A DNA stretch of 64,000 nucleotides from Micromonospora nigra (GCF_900091585.1 NZ_FMHT01000002.1:1-64000), one strand, 5' to 3'; numbered from the stretch's first letter, positions 25,856 to 34,399 are shown. Numbers and translations are program-made. Notes: generated from the sequence alone by a model not told the origin.

Positions 25856-26771
25856 GAAGGCTCCTCTGCTCGATGACGTCGGCGACCCGGCAGTACGCGC
25901 GGCTGACGGCCGTGCGGGGGTCGTAGAGGGTGAGGGGCACCCCGGCGCTTTGTGAGCTGTTGACTGATGCGGATTGGGGGACTCCGCTGCCGTGCCATTC
26001 CCTGTCGGGCTGCGGGTCGGCAGTGTCGATGAGCGCGTCGGGGAACGCACCTTTGACGAAGCCGTACGCGTCCTGGTCGTTGCGGCGGCGGGGGTTGAAG
26101 TTGATGAGGAAGGTGTGGGCGATCGCGATGTTCTTGTTCAGTCGCGTGTTGAGGCGCTTGACGGTCTTCGTCAGTTTCGCGATGCCGGCCAGGTCGAACA
26201 CACCGGGGTTGATCGGGGTGGCGATTTCGTCGGCGGCGTAGAGGGCGTTGAGAGTCAAGAGGGACAGCGCGGGCGGCGTGTCCAGGAGGATGACGTCGAA
26301 CTCGTCGCGCAGGGTTTCGACGTGCGCGGACAGGAACGTGTGGTTACCCATCTCGCTGGCGAGTGCTGCGGTGACCTCCGACAGCTTCTCGCCTCCGGCG
26401 ATGACGGAGATGTTGTCGTGGGGGGTGGGCGTGATGACGTCGGCTGGCTTGGCCTCGTCGTCCATCAGGAGGTAGTACGTGCCTTCGTTGTCGAGTTTGG
26501 CGACGGGGACGCCGAGCCCGGTGGTGGCGTTGCCCTGTTCGTCGCAGTCGATGACGAGGACTCGGAAGCCCCGACGGGCGAGCTCGCCTGCGAGGGCGAG
26601 GATGGTGGTGGTCTTCCCACTGCCACCCTTCTGGTTCGCGACGGCGATCACAACGGCGCGAACCAGCTTGCGGGCGAGGCGATCGGCGGCGCGGCGTGTT
26701 TCGCGGTTGCTGGGGTTGCGCTGGCTGGGTGGGGTGATGCCGGCGGCATCGGTTGCGGAAGCGTTGGACAT
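25848..26771 (-). CDS. parA: ParA-type partition ATPase
   Basis: A 307-residue P-loop ATPase with deviant Walker A KGGSGKTT (48-55), Walker A' LVIDCDEQGNAT and Walker B DVILLDTPPA. It would segregate the plasmid by ATP-driven gradients on the nucleoid. The N-terminal 45 residues carry DAAGIT from a palindrome copy followed by a basic helix (RETRRAADRLARKLVR) that may bind DNA or autoregulate. It lies between the large parB gene upstream and the 108-aa gene downstream, forming a partition operon. Confidence 0.9.
   Translation of the reverse strand: MSNASATDAAGITPPSQRNPSNRETRRAADRLARKLVRAVVIAVANQKGGSGKTTTILALAGELARRGFRVLVIDCDEQGNATTGLGVPVAKLDNEGTYYLLMDDEAKPADVITPTPHDNISVIAGGEKLSEVTAALASEMGNHTFLSAHVETLRDEFDVILLDTPPALSLLTLNALYAADEIATPINPGVFDLAGIAKLTKTVKRLNTRLNKNIAIAHTFLINFNPRRRNDQDAYGFVKGAFPDALIDTADPQPDREWHGSGVPQSASVNSSQSAGVPLTLYDPRTAVSRAYCRVADVIEQRSLRG
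26735..26751. repeat. Dispersed palindrome, copy 12 (coding)
   Basis: TGATGCCGGCGGCATCG, one end change; encodes DAAGIT at residues 8-13 of ParA, minus strand. Confidence 0.9.
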
Positions 26772-26858
26772 GACGACTCCTGGGCGCTTTAAGCGGTCGT
26801 GAGGGGGCGGAGGGTGGGCGCGCCGCTGGGTTTTGCGGCGCGCCCACCCTGGGCTTGG

Positions 26859-28577
26859 CTACTTTTCGGCGGCCGTGAGTAGCGCTTGCTGTTCCCACTC
26901 GGCGGGCTCGTAGTCGGCTTCCTCGATGAGGCGCTTGATGTGCTGGGCGTCCTCGGCGTCGTAGTACATGCTGTCCTGCGCCCGGATCTCCGACAGGGCC
27001 AGGTCGTAGACGTAGGCGGCCCGAGCGGCGAGCTTCGCATCGACGTTGGTGTCGTAGCCGAACAGGGTGTAGACGGTGGTGGCCTCGTCCACCACAGAGG
27101 CGGCCTTGAGCCACTTCACGGCGAGCTGCTGAGCCTCGAAGCTGTGGTCCTCCTCGACCAGCAGGATTCGGCGGGCGAGCCGGGCGGTGAGAATTTCCCG
27201 GCTGGGTGCCTTGGAAGCGATACGGGCGCAGGCAGCGGCGCGCGCCTTCGCGGTGGCTTCGCGTTCGCGTTCCTCCTGCTCACGCTTCTCACGGGCTTCC
27301 CGCTGCTCTGCCGTCTCCTGCGGCTCGGCGCGGGGCGCGGGGACGGTGGTGGTGGTGCGCTCGACCTTGACCACGGTGCCGTTGGCGTCCGGCGCGGCGC
27401 TGTCGGTGGCGTCCGGCTCGGCGTCCGTAGCCTCGGCGGCTGCGGCATCCGGCTCCGCGTGCTGCTCGTCGTCGGCTGCTTCCGGCTCCTCGGGCTCCGG
27501 GGGCGGCGGCAACTCGGTCAGGAAGTACGTGACGTGGTCCGGGCTGACGACGTAAGCCGCGAGGGTGCCCGCTTCGCGGGCGGCGGTGATCTTGTCCTCG
27601 TCGCCGATCTCGTAGTCCCACCGGTCGCCGGGCTTGTCGGCGAAGTAGGAGTTGAGATTGTCGATGATGACGATGCCCTCGGCGGCGAGCTTCTTGCGCT
27701 TGTCCGCCTTGTCCTTAGCGGCCTTGTAGCCGTTGTACTCCTTGCGGGCCTGGTCAACGGCGAGGCGAGCACGGGCGGTGCGCTCGCTATCGTCACTGGC
27801 GGGCATGGCGGCGACGGCGTCGAGAACCCGCTTGATGCGATCGGGGTCCTTGGCGATCTTGGACAGCTCGACGGCAGCCTCGACAGGGATAATCCCCTGG
27901 TCGAGCGCGGCCTGTGCCTCCTCGGGGAGGTTGAGCAGGCCGATCCGCTTGGAGATGTGCGGCTGAGGGATACCCGTGCGGCGGCTGACTTCCCGCTGAC
28001 TGAGCTTGTCAACCTCCAACAGCCGCTTGTATTCGCGAGCTTCCTCCAACGGCGTCAGGTCTTCGCGCTGGACGTTCTCGATCAGCCGGTGGACGCGCTT
28101 GGTGGTGTTGTCCTTGAGGGTGTCGGACACAACGGCGCGGTAGGTTTCCAGTCCGGCGGCCCGGGCGGCGGCCCACCGGCGGTGGCCGTAGTTGATGACG
28201 TACTTGATCTCTTCCTTGGCCTTGGCGACGGCCTTGGCGTAATCGGCCGGGTCACCGTCGACATCGGCACCTTCGGCCTCGGCGCGGGCGGCGTAGATGT
28301 CGTCGGGGTTGTTGCCGTAGCTGGCCCAGACCTCGATGGCAACCACCACGCCGGGTCCAAGCTGGCCTTCGCCCTTCATGGAGGCGACGAGGCCGGAGTC
28401 AGGGGTGAGGCGGCTCTTGGGGTTCTCCGGGTCGGGGGCAACGGCGTTGATCGGCAGGTCGCGGACGGCGGTGCCGTCGATCTGGGCGGCCTGGACGATG
28501 GCCTGTTCCTGCTGTTCGTCGTCCGAAAGCTGAGCGAGCGGGTTGGTCTTCAGACCACGATTACCTCTGACGGCCAT
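26859..28577 (-). CDS. parB: ParB/Spo0J-family partition protein with insertion
   Basis: A 572-residue ParB-like protein. The N-terminal domain has the CTP-site box GHRRWAAAR (131-139) and IENVQREDLTPLEEA (167-181), then an HTH (LSQREVSRRTGIPQPHISKR, 192-211). Between the first strand (VVVAIEVW) and GHRR there is an insertion of about 45 residues (DIYAARAEAEGADVDGDPAD, KAVAKAKEEI), absent from usual ParB proteins. The C-terminal 200 residues are Glu/Ala/Pro-rich then helical. It would load at a parS-like site and activate ParA. AAGGAG lies just before the ATG. Confidence 0.9.
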   Translation of the reverse strand: MAVRGNRGLKTNPLAQLSDDEQQEQAIVQAAQIDGTAVRDLPINAVAPDPENPKSRLTPDSGLVASMKGEGQLGPGVVVAIEVWASYGNNPDDIYAARAEAEGADVDGDPADYAKAVAKAKEEIKYVINYGHRRWAAARAAGLETYRAVVSDTLKDNTTKRVHRLIENVQREDLTPLEEAREYKRLLEVDKLSQREVSRRTGIPQPHISKRIGLLNLPEEAQAALDQGIIPVEAAVELSKIAKDPDRIKRVLDAVAAMPASDDSERTARARLAVDQARKEYNGYKAAKDKADKRKKLAAEGIVIIDNLNSYFADKPGDRWDYEIGDEDKITAAREAGTLAAYVVSPDHVTYFLTELPPPPEPEEPEAADDEQHAEPDAAAAEATDAEPDATDSAAPDANGTVVKVERTTTTVPAPRAEPQETAEQREAREKREQEEREREATAKARAAACARIASKAPSREILTARLARRILLVEEDHSFEAQQLAVKWLKAASVVDEATTVYTLFGYDTNVDAKLAARAAYVYDLALSEIRAQDSMYYDAEDAQHIKRLIEEADYEPAEWEQQALLTAAEK

Positions 28578-28694
28578 GTCGGCTCCTTGGGTACACTACG
28601 GGTGGGTGAAATTGCTGTGGGGGTGGCTTGTCCTTGGGCGGTCAGCTGCCCCCACGGCCGTTGCTCGTCTTCCGCCTTACGACTTCCGACTTGC

Positions 28695-28728
28695 ATGTCT
28701 ATCGTATCTAAACTTTCTTAGACATCAA
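28695..28728 (-). promoter_or_regulatory. parB promoter with ATGTCTA/TAGACAT inverted repeat
   Basis: On the minus strand: -35 TTGATG (28723-28728), 16-bp spacer, -10 TACGAT (28701-28706) within GATACGATAG. A 7-bp inverted repeat, ATGTCTA...TAGACAT (28695-28725), spans the -10 and spacer, so it could be an operator for autoregulation or a parS-like site. The leader to the ATG is about 115 nt. Confidence 0.55.
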
Positions 28729-28928
28729 AGCCATTTTAGAGAAGTTGTTTGACTACTTTGCGTTGCGTGTCCGGCACGGCACCGGGAGGCCGGGGGCCGG
28801 TGGGCGGGCTTCGTACGCCCGTCAGGGTAGCGGCTGGGAGATGCGGTTTCCGGGGTGGCGCGGGCCGTGGCGTCCCGGTGGGTGCCGGTTGTGGGTGGCG
28901 CGGGCCTTGCGGGACGGGAGCGGTAGCC

Positions 28929-28959
28929 GGCGGCGGCGCGCTCGATGCGCGCTGCCGCC
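28929..28959 (-). terminator. CTCGATG-loop hairpin 2
   Basis: A 13-bp stem with one G-U-type mismatch around TCGAT (GGCGGCGGCGCGC/GCGCGCTGCCGCC), about 60 bp past the stop of the 511-aa gene. Confidence 0.6.
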
Positions 28960-29019
28960 GTCGCGCCCGGCGTCCTGGTGGGCTGGGGGGAGTCGGGGTG
29001 TCCGGCTCCCCCCAGCCGT

Positions 29020-30555
29020 TTACTTCTGGGCGGGGGTGGTGGGGCTTCCGAGCACGCGCACCTGTTCGGTCAGGATGAGCGGCGCGTCTGCGGGTCCTTT
29101 GAGGTGGGGGCGTACGTAGGTCCTGCGGCGGAGGGTGCCGCGTGGGCCGTAGGGCTGCTCCCGGAAGAATCCGCGTACCCACCACCGCCGGGTGTAGGTG
29201 CGGGCGGTCGCACTGACCGGGGCGTCGGTGCGGGCCTGCTGCTTACGGCGCAGCCTCACCAGGCGCACGACAGGCGCGGGGCGGTTGGTGCGGTGGTAAG
29301 CCTTGCGGGTGGCCTTGTCGGCGGGCTCGTCGGTGAGTTCGGCGTCGGGCTGAGTGGTGAGAATCCATGTGGCGATCAGGGCGGCCAGCATGGCGCGGCT
29401 CTGTTCGGTGGCGGGGGTGTAGGTCTTGCCGTAGTGAAGGCCTGCGCCGGTGTTGACGGGGGCGAGCCACCCGATGCGCTCGCGTAGCTCCTGCATTTCG
29501 CGTTCGGTGAGGTGGCGGCCGTGCACGACCGTTTCGGCCGGGGTGTAGAAGGTGACCCACACGCCGCCGGGGATGGGTCCCCATTGCGCGGCGATGATCG
29601 GCAGTACGGCTCCGGCTTCGGGTTCCGTCACGTGGCAGATCGGCGTCTGCCAGACCAGCAGGCCATCCGGGGCGGGGAGCTCGGCTGGCAGCGCACGCAC
29701 GTCGGAGAGGTCGCGGGCGGCGTGGGCGGCGAGGGCGGTGAAGTCGTTGTCGACCCAGAACATGCGACCGTTCTCGATGTGGTTGGCCATGAGGGCGGTG
29801 TACTGGCTGAGGGGTTCCGGGTTGGTGAAATCGATGTCGGCGGCCGGAGCGTCGAGGGGCGCACCGGGCAGCATGTGTCCGGGGATCGGGTAGCGGGCTC
29901 CGTCCGTGAGTGCGGCGAGCAGGAAGGCAGGTCCGGACGTGCGCCAGAACTTGACCAGGCGGTCCCGCACCTTCGGCAGCGTGTGAGGCCGCAGCGCTCG
30001 CACCTCGGGGGGAGCGGCCGGACGGGAAGGGTTCGCCGCTGGTGCTGCGGTCGGTGGGGCTGGCTGGGCGGTGACGTGTAGAGGGCGGCGCGGCGGCGTG
30101 GTAGGGGTGGCAGCGAACAGGGCTTGATGCAGTGGCCCGAACGTCTCCATGGGTGCGGGGATGCCGCGTCGTCGGGCTCGGGCGGCGGCGCGCGCCGTCA
30201 GGCCTGCAACGTCGCGGATCTCGACCAGGCGGGCGCACCCTTCGCACGCGGCCCAGTTACCGCCCAGGTCCTGCGTCATCGCGGGGGTGTCGTTCTCGTC
30301 GACGGCGATGATTTCGAGGCTGCTGAAGGCGAAGGAGGCGACCGGGTTGGGTGCGGAGCAGAAGTCACAGACGGTCTCGACCGTGGGTAGCTGACTCAGC
30401 GGCACCGGGTCGGGGGCGTGGTCGGCGGTGGCGCGGTCGGGGTGCAGGAACGCGACCGGCTTGCCGGGGCGCTTGTACGCGTTGAGGGGGATACGGCAGA
30501 CGGCGCAGCCGTACGGCTCGACGTCTGGCGCGGGGCCATCGCCGTGGGGGTCCAT
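29020..30555 (-). CDS. Zinc-ribbon hypothetical protein, 511 aa
   Basis: Starts at ATG 30555 behind GAGGAG. The N-terminus has Cys pairs (CAVCRIP; VCDFCSAPNP; WAACEGCARL) suggesting metal-binding ribbons. The middle (VRDRLVKFWRTSGPAFLLAAL, MFWVDNDFTALAAHA, WVTFYTPAETVVHGR) and a basic C-terminus (RRKQQARTD, RRWWVRGFFREQ) follow. No family recognised. It has the shared promoter and hairpin leader and is followed by a TCGAT hairpin. Likely a plasmid-borne DNA- or RNA-associated protein, but unproven. Confidence 0.7.
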   Translation of the reverse strand: MDPHGDGPAPDVEPYGCAVCRIPLNAYKRPGKPVAFLHPDRATADHAPDPVPLSQLPTVETVCDFCSAPNPVASFAFSSLEIIAVDENDTPAMTQDLGGNWAACEGCARLVEIRDVAGLTARAAARARRRGIPAPMETFGPLHQALFAATPTTPPRRPLHVTAQPAPPTAAPAANPSRPAAPPEVRALRPHTLPKVRDRLVKFWRTSGPAFLLAALTDGARYPIPGHMLPGAPLDAPAADIDFTNPEPLSQYTALMANHIENGRMFWVDNDFTALAAHAARDLSDVRALPAELPAPDGLLVWQTPICHVTEPEAGAVLPIIAAQWGPIPGGVWVTFYTPAETVVHGRHLTEREMQELRERIGWLAPVNTGAGLHYGKTYTPATEQSRAMLAALIATWILTTQPDAELTDEPADKATRKAYHRTNRPAPVVRLVRLRRKQQARTDAPVSATARTYTRRWWVRGFFREQPYGPRGTLRRRTYVRPHLKGPADAPLILTEQVRVLGSPTTPAQK

Positions 30556-30591
30556 GCGTCTCCTCGGGTTGGTCTGGTGTGGTGTGTGGTC

Positions 30592-30610
30592 GGGGGGTTC
30601 GCCGTCCCCC
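30592..30610 (-). promoter_or_regulatory. Leader hairpin with GGCGAA loop
   Basis: In the mRNA sense GGGGG-ACGGCGAA-CCCCCC, in the 5' leader of the 511-aa gene, with an outer GTGTG/CACAC helix. Confidence 0.55.
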
Positions 30611-30620
30611 TCCCTCACAC

Positions 30621-30636
30621 TTAAAATTCTAGCACA
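30621..30636 (-). promoter_or_regulatory. Shared promoter motif, copy 1
   Basis: TGTGCTAGAATTTTAA on the minus strand: extended -10-like TGTGCTAGAAT about 66 bp upstream of the 511-aa gene. Near-palindromic TAGAATTTTA, so an operator is also possible. No conserved -35. Confidence 0.6.
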
Positions 30637-30694
30637 CATGCCGGGTTGGAAGGGTTCTGACCTGGGTTTTTTCGTGCGTCCGGTGCGGAGAGGA

Positions 30695-30814
30695 GATCCA
30701 TCCCGGCGGCCTGGTCCTGACCGACCATGGTCGGGGTCGGGGGTGCAACCGGGGTGTGGTTGCGGCCCCGGCCCCGGCCGTGGTTGCCCTTGTGGCAGGC
30801 CGGTGGGATGGATC
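30695..30814. ncRNA. Candidate structured RNA or DNA cruciform region, copy A
   Basis: A 19-nt closing stem with two mismatches (GATCCATCCC near 30695 pairs with GGGATGGATC near 30805) encloses inner hairpins such as GCAACC...GGTTGC. Another 8-bp hairpin (ATCGGCCC-gca-GGGCCGAT) follows outside. The whole is present twice without change. An RNA gene is possible; an origin or regulatory DNA structure is equally possible. Confidence 0.4.
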
Positions 30815-30959
30815 GGGGAGGGACCATCCTGGAGCCTGCCTCCCCGGCGAGGGGACGCGGTCCAGCGGCGGGACGCTGGTCCGGCTGAAGGCCATCGGCC
30901 CGCAGGGCCGATAGCGCGGGCACCGCGGTGGGGGAGAGGCCCTACGGCCCGAACCCCGG

Positions 30960-30976
30960 TGATGCCGCCGGCATCA
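30960..30976. repeat. Dispersed palindrome, copy 13 (perfect)
   Basis: TGATGCCGCCGGCATCA inside the 548-bp repeat; arms extend to a 21-bp inverted repeat (GG...CC). Confidence 0.95.
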
Positions 30977-31272
30977 CCCGCGAACCGGCCGGCGCCGGCG
31001 GCGGCCCGCCGCGGTAGTCAACTGCACGCGCACCCGGCAGGGCGAGGGGGCCCACTGGTGGGCCCCCGCCCGGTCACGGCGGGAGCAACGGTCCCCACCA
31101 CGACGCACACACGACATCATCGTTCTTCACTGCGTACGAACCGCTTCGTCACGGCGGTGACCTGCTTCGACGGGCGTATCCCTGGTGCGGCGATCGGTGA
31201 TGTTGTTGCGTATGCTGGTGGCCAGGTGGTTGACGTTTTGGCCTGTTGGGGCCGGTGTGGCGTCGACGCCAG

Positions 31273-31311
31273 ACGGCCGGAGGGGGTTCGCCAAACCAAC
31301 CCTCCGGCCGT
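31273..31311 (-). terminator. 12-bp hairpin after the 250-aa gene
   Basis: ACGGCCGGAGGG pairs perfectly with CCCTCCGGCCGT 17 bp past the stop at 31328. The loop again contains GGTTCGCC (GGCGAACC in mRNA), as in the leader hairpins. Confidence 0.6.
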
Positions 31312-31327
31312 TGCCGTTCTCGGGTGC

Positions 31328-32080
31328 CTATTGGCCTCGGGGGCGGCCGGCGCCGGTGCCGGGTCCGGGGCGGGTGGCCTGGTGGGCGGCGAGGGTGCGG
31401 CGGCGCCAGGCTCGGTGGGTGTAGGGGCCCAGCCGTTCGTTCTCGCGCTCTTCTTCGACGTCGGGTGGTGGCAGGAGGGGGCGGCCGGACTTCTCGCCGT
31501 TCCAGTAGGGGATGGAGTAGCGCACGTAGGAGCGCAGGGTCGCGGCAGCGATGTGCAGGGCGTCTGCTGCGTCTTCACCGGCGAGCTCGTCGTCAGGGTT
31601 GCCGTCTTTGACCGGCGGGGGCTTCTTCGCGGCCGCGCGTTGGGCGAGCAGTGCGATGTAGGCGTCGACGCCGTGGGGGCCGTCGAAGGGGTACCAGTAT
31701 TCGCGTCCGTCTTTCGTGCCGTGGGGGAAGTCGGGGTCGTTGCGGGCGCGGACGTTGACGGAGTTGCCTGCGGTCCAGCCGGCGAGGTGGGCGATGCCTG
31801 CGCGGTTGGTGCAGAGGTGGCCGTCGACCAGGCGGGTGGGCACAGCGGGGTCGTCGGTGCGGTCGTGCTGGCCGGGTGCGGTCACGGGGTCCTCGCGGGC
31901 TTGGGTGCGGGCGACGGTGGTCGCCGGACCTGGGCCGGTGAGGGGATACGGCGGTGGTGCGGCGGCCGTACGGCGGGCCGCCCGCCGGCCGCTGGTGGGC
32001 GGTCGGCGGGCGGTGACCGTACGCCGGTCAGGGTATCGGGTGGGCGCCGTGGTGGTGGTGGGGGCGTCGGACGGCGTCAT
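31328..32080 (-). CDS. Hypothetical protein with possible HTH, 250 aa
   Basis: The ATG at 32080 overlaps the stop of the 215-aa gene (ATGA), so the two are coupled. The first 65 residues are a disordered Thr/Arg/Pro tail. The core (GHLCTNRAGIAHLAGWTAGNSV, DPDFPHGTKDGREYWYPF) resembles an excisionase or MerR-like HTH with a wing. The C-terminus is basic. No family recognised; a DNA-binding role is inferred. Confidence 0.65.
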   Translation of the reverse strand: MTPSDAPTTTTAPTRYPDRRTVTARRPPTSGRRAARRTAAAPPPYPLTGPGPATTVARTQAREDPVTAPGQHDRTDDPAVPTRLVDGHLCTNRAGIAHLAGWTAGNSVNVRARNDPDFPHGTKDGREYWYPFDGPHGVDAYIALLAQRAAAKKPPPVKDGNPDDELAGEDAADALHIAAATLRSYVRYSIPYWNGEKSGRPLLPPPDVEEERENERLGPYTHRAWRRRTLAAHQATRPGPGTGAGRPRGQ

Positions 32081-32724
32081 GACAGTGCCTGCTTCGCGTT
32101 GGGGTGCTCTGGGTTGGCGCGGGTGGCCTGGTATTCAGCGGCGAGGCGGCTTAGTTGGCCGGCGAGGGCGTAGTGGTCGACGAGCTGGTCGGTGAGCTTG
32201 TCGATCTGCTCCTTGATCGGGTTGATCTTGTATCGGCGGAGTTCGGTGAGGCGTCGGGGCGCGGCGTGTCGGGCGGCGGCCTGGATGAGGTCGTCGCGGT
32301 CGGGGCGTTCGTGCCAGGCGGCGACCAGGGCGCGGATGATGGCGGATCCGTAGCGGCTGGTCGCGGTCGGTGCGCTGGTGTTTGTGAAGCGGTCGATGCT
32401 GCGTCGGAGGCCGATGTAGCCGCCGTCGGGGCGGGCGAGGTACTCGGCGGGGTTGAGGGTGACGCCGCCGGTGATGGTCACGCCGTTGATGACGGGCCGT
32501 TCGGCGCGGTCGTTGTCGTTGTAGGCGTCGTCGCCGAACTGGACGTAGATGAGGGTGGGGATAGGGGAGTCTTCACCTCGGAACTCGGGCCCGATGACGA
32601 TCGTTCCGGCGGCTCGGGGGGCGCGGAATCGGTAGGTGACCCGGCCGGTGTGGGTGTCGAGGATTTCGGCGGTGTTGAGGTCGGTGTAGGGGCTGTGTAG
32701 GGCGAGGGTGCGGCGGTCGGTCAT
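32077..32724 (-). CDS. Hypothetical protein, 215 aa
   Basis: ATG 32724 follows GGAGCAC. The N-terminal half is beta-rich (RVTYRFRAPRAAGTIVIGPEF, TLIYVQFGDDAYND), and the C-terminal half is helical with a coiled-coil tail (NPIKEQIDKLTDQLVDHYALAGQL). No family recognised. It is coupled to the 250-aa gene and sits in the shared minus-strand block. Confidence 0.65.
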   Translation of the reverse strand: MTDRRTLALHSPYTDLNTAEILDTHTGRVTYRFRAPRAAGTIVIGPEFRGEDSPIPTLIYVQFGDDAYNDNDRAERPVINGVTITGGVTLNPAEYLARPDGGYIGLRRSIDRFTNTSAPTATSRYGSAIIRALVAAWHERPDRDDLIQAAARHAAPRRLTELRRYKINPIKEQIDKLTDQLVDHYALAGQLSRLAAEYQATRANPEHPNAKQALS

Positions 32725-32774
32725 GGTGTGCTCCGGGTTGGGGGCGCGGCCGTCGCAGGCCGCGCCCCAAGCTG

Positions 32775-33377
32775 TCAGCGGGGTGCGGTGGCGGGGTTCG
32801 TCATGCGGTCGGCGTGGTCGCGGAGCTGGGCCAGGGCGGTGGTGGCCTGGTCGAGGAGGGCGAGCTGGGCGGCCAGGTGGGCGGTGTCGGCCGGGGAGAG
32901 CAGGACGGCGAGTTCGTGGTACGCCTCGCTGGCCTGGGCGGCCTTGTGGGTCAGTTCGTCGAGGGCGTCGGCGAGGTGGTCGTAGGTTCTGGTGACGGCG
33001 CAGTCTCGACGGTGCTGCCCGGCGATGGGCTCGCCGGGTGGGCACTTGCAGGGCAGAGCGGCGCAGTAGGTATCCGGGGCACCGGGGACGGGGTTGAGGT
33101 GTCCCGTCCGGATCAGCTTGTCGCGGACCTCGGTGGGGATGTCGGTGCCGCGGATGGTGTGGTGGGTCTCGCCGGCGTGGATGAGCACTGCGAGGGCCAT
33201 CGTGCCGACGGCGCCCAGGTGGGCATGGCCGGGCTGCTCGACGAGGCTCGTCAGGCACCGGGCGGGGCAGCGTGGGGCGGTGACGGCGTCTACGTCGGTG
33301 GGTGACTGTGACCATGGGCGTGGGGTGCCGGTGGCGGTGGTGTGCTGGTTCCACTGAGCTCGGGTGGATGTGGTCAC
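32775..33377 (-). CDS. Hypothetical Cys-containing helical protein, 200 aa
   Basis: GTG 33377 is the preferred start; the longer frame upstream runs through repeat DNA. Cysteines cluster in RCPARC-like PRCPARCLTSL and CAALPCKCPPGEP...HRRDC, possibly metal-binding. The last 70 residues are helical (HLADALDELTHKAAQASEAYHELA). No family recognised. Confidence 0.6.
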   Translation of the reverse strand: MTTSTRAQWNQHTTATGTPRPWSQSPTDVDAVTAPRCPARCLTSLVEQPGHAHLGAVGTMALAVLIHAGETHHTIRGTDIPTEVRDKLIRTGHLNPVPGAPDTYCAALPCKCPPGEPIAGQHRRDCAVTRTYDHLADALDELTHKAAQASEAYHELAVLLSPADTAHLAAQLALLDQATTALAQLRDHADRMTNPATAPR

Positions 33378-33398
33378 GTCTGGGTCCGTTCGTGTTGG

Positions 33399-33415
33399 TG
33401 ATGCCGGCGGCATCC
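33399..33415. repeat. Dispersed palindrome, copy 14
   Basis: TGATGCCGGCGGCATCC, one end change; at the edge of repeated intergenic unit 1, upstream of the 200-aa gene. Confidence 0.9.
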
Positions 33416-33477
33416 GTCGGTGGGGGAGCGGGGCGGCGTAGCCGGGGGTGCGGGGGCGGCGCGTGAGCGCCCCGCCC

Positions 33478-33506
33478 GGGGTCGGGCGCTCGATGCGCCC
33501 GGCCCC
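33478..33506 (-). terminator. CTCGATG-loop hairpin 3
   Basis: A 12-bp stem GGGGTCGGGCGC/GCGCCCGGCCCC with one G-T pair around TCGAT, 12 bp past the stop of the 266-aa gene. Confidence 0.6.
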
Positions 33507-33517
33507 GTGGCCGGCGG

Positions 33518-34318
33518 TCAGGTTCGGGGCTGGGGATCGGTGAGGTCTTCGGCGCACTGGTGGACGGCGCGTAGGTCGTCGATGGCGGCGCACAGGCGCT
33601 GGCGCATGGTGGCGAGGGTGGCGGTTGGGGTGCCGGGCTCCGGGGCACTGTTGGTCAGCTCGGCCAGCGCGTCAGTGGCGGTGTCGATGCGGTCGAGGGC
33701 CTTGCCGATGGCGGCCGCGATCTCCTCGGCGGCGCTGGTGAGCGTGTGAGGGCGCGGCGGCTGGATGGCGGCCATGTGTAGTTCGGCCTCACCGTCGTGC
33801 ATGGTGATCTCGTAGGCGCTGCCGTTGATGAGCACGGTCGACCCCGGGGGCGTGAGCAGGTCTTCCGGCTCGTAGCGGTGCCTGAACCCACGGACGGGCC
33901 ACAGGTGCGCTCCGAAGGGCTTGGGTCGGGCGACGCTGCCCCTCGCGAGGTGGTCGGCGTATCCGACCCCGTGCACCTCGTCGCCGACGCGGAGTTTGTT
34001 GTGCCCCGACCAATACCCCGGCATCTCGTCGGCCGGTCGGGTGGGATTGAGTCGCAGGGTGATCGGGCAGGCTGGGCAGTCGGTGCCGCAGGGCAGGCTA
34101 GCGGCGTGCATGCGGGCCGGATGTGTGGTGCCCTCCTTGCACTCCTGGCCGGGCTGGGCCGCGCAGGTGGGGCAACCCATGATGGAGGTGGCGTGGCGCT
34201 GCTCTGCCTCCTGGCGTGCCTCGGCTCGGTACTCGGCGTCGATCTCGGCGGCGTCGCCTGCGTGCTCGTCGTGCTCGCGCCACGAGAGGAAGTCGTTGTC
34301 ATTGGGGCCGTCGTACAT
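33518..34318 (-). CDS. Zinc-ribbon hypothetical protein, 266 aa
   Basis: Residues about 48-75 (MGCPTCAAQPGQECKEGTTH, then PARMHAAS) match the small zinc finger found in many actinophage and plasmid proteins (CPxCxAxPGxxC...HxxR). A second pair, CGTDCPACP, follows. The middle is beta-rich (LRVGDEVHGVGYADH) and the C-terminus helical. Function unknown; nucleic-acid binding is likely from the ribbon. Confidence 0.65.
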   Translation of the reverse strand: MYDGPNDNDFLSWREHDEHAGDAAEIDAEYRAEARQEAEQRHATSIMGCPTCAAQPGQECKEGTTHPARMHAASLPCGTDCPACPITLRLNPTRPADEMPGYWSGHNKLRVGDEVHGVGYADHLARGSVARPKPFGAHLWPVRGFRHRYEPEDLLTPPGSTVLINGSAYEITMHDGEAELHMAAIQPPRPHTLTSAAEEIAAAIGKALDRIDTATDALAELTNSAPEPGTPTATLATMRQRLCAAIDDLRAVHQCAEDLTDPQPRT

Positions 34319-34399
34319 CGTTCGTCTCCGTAGCTTGGTCAGGGCTGTTGCCCGGCCGACGGGGTTGGCGCGGCGCCTGGCGCGGCGCCGGGTACGGGG

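Larger units (their letters stand above)
28578..29019. other. Regulatory gap upstream of parB
   Basis: A 442-bp gap. Its left part is the parB leader and promoter; its AT-rich segment (28690-28745) is in marked contrast to the GC-rich surroundings. The right part carries the CTCGATG-loop hairpin (28929-28959) after the 511-aa gene. No gene is evident. Confidence 0.5.
30574..31121. repeat. 548-bp direct repeat, copy A
   Basis: Identical by eye to 39633-40180 (offset 9059), same orientation. It contains the hairpin leader and promoter for the 511-aa gene, a 120-nt closed structure (30695-30814), more hairpins, palindrome copy 13 and a 22-nt hairpin GGGGGCCCAC-TG-GTGGGCCCCC near 31049. The small open frames inside it do not look like genes. 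Confidence 0.95.
33399..33517. repeat. Intergenic unit repeat 1
   Basis: About 119 bp nearly identical to 35117-35235: a palindrome copy, GGGGCGGCGTAGCCGGGGGT, GGCGCGTGAGCGCC, then a TCGAT-loop hairpin. It sits between a gene stop and the next gene's start, in the same order both times. Confidence 0.85.

Noticed and set aside
26886-28721. A 611-codon open frame antisense to parB
   Set aside because: It is the mirror of a well-supported ParB gene; its composition (long Val/Gly/Leu runs) is that of GC-rich antisense shadow.
28736-29185. 149-aa minus-strand frame upstream of parB
   Set aside because: It overlaps the 3' end of the 511-aa gene and the TCGAT hairpin; no ribosome site.
30621-30923. 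100-aa frame repeated identically in both 548-bp repeats
   Set aside because: It crosses the promoter motif and hairpin DNA, and its identity is only that of the repeat; composition is not protein-like.
30428-32173. A 581-codon plus-strand open frame through repeat copy A
   Set aside because: It crosses non-coding repeat DNA and is antisense to three supported genes; no motif.
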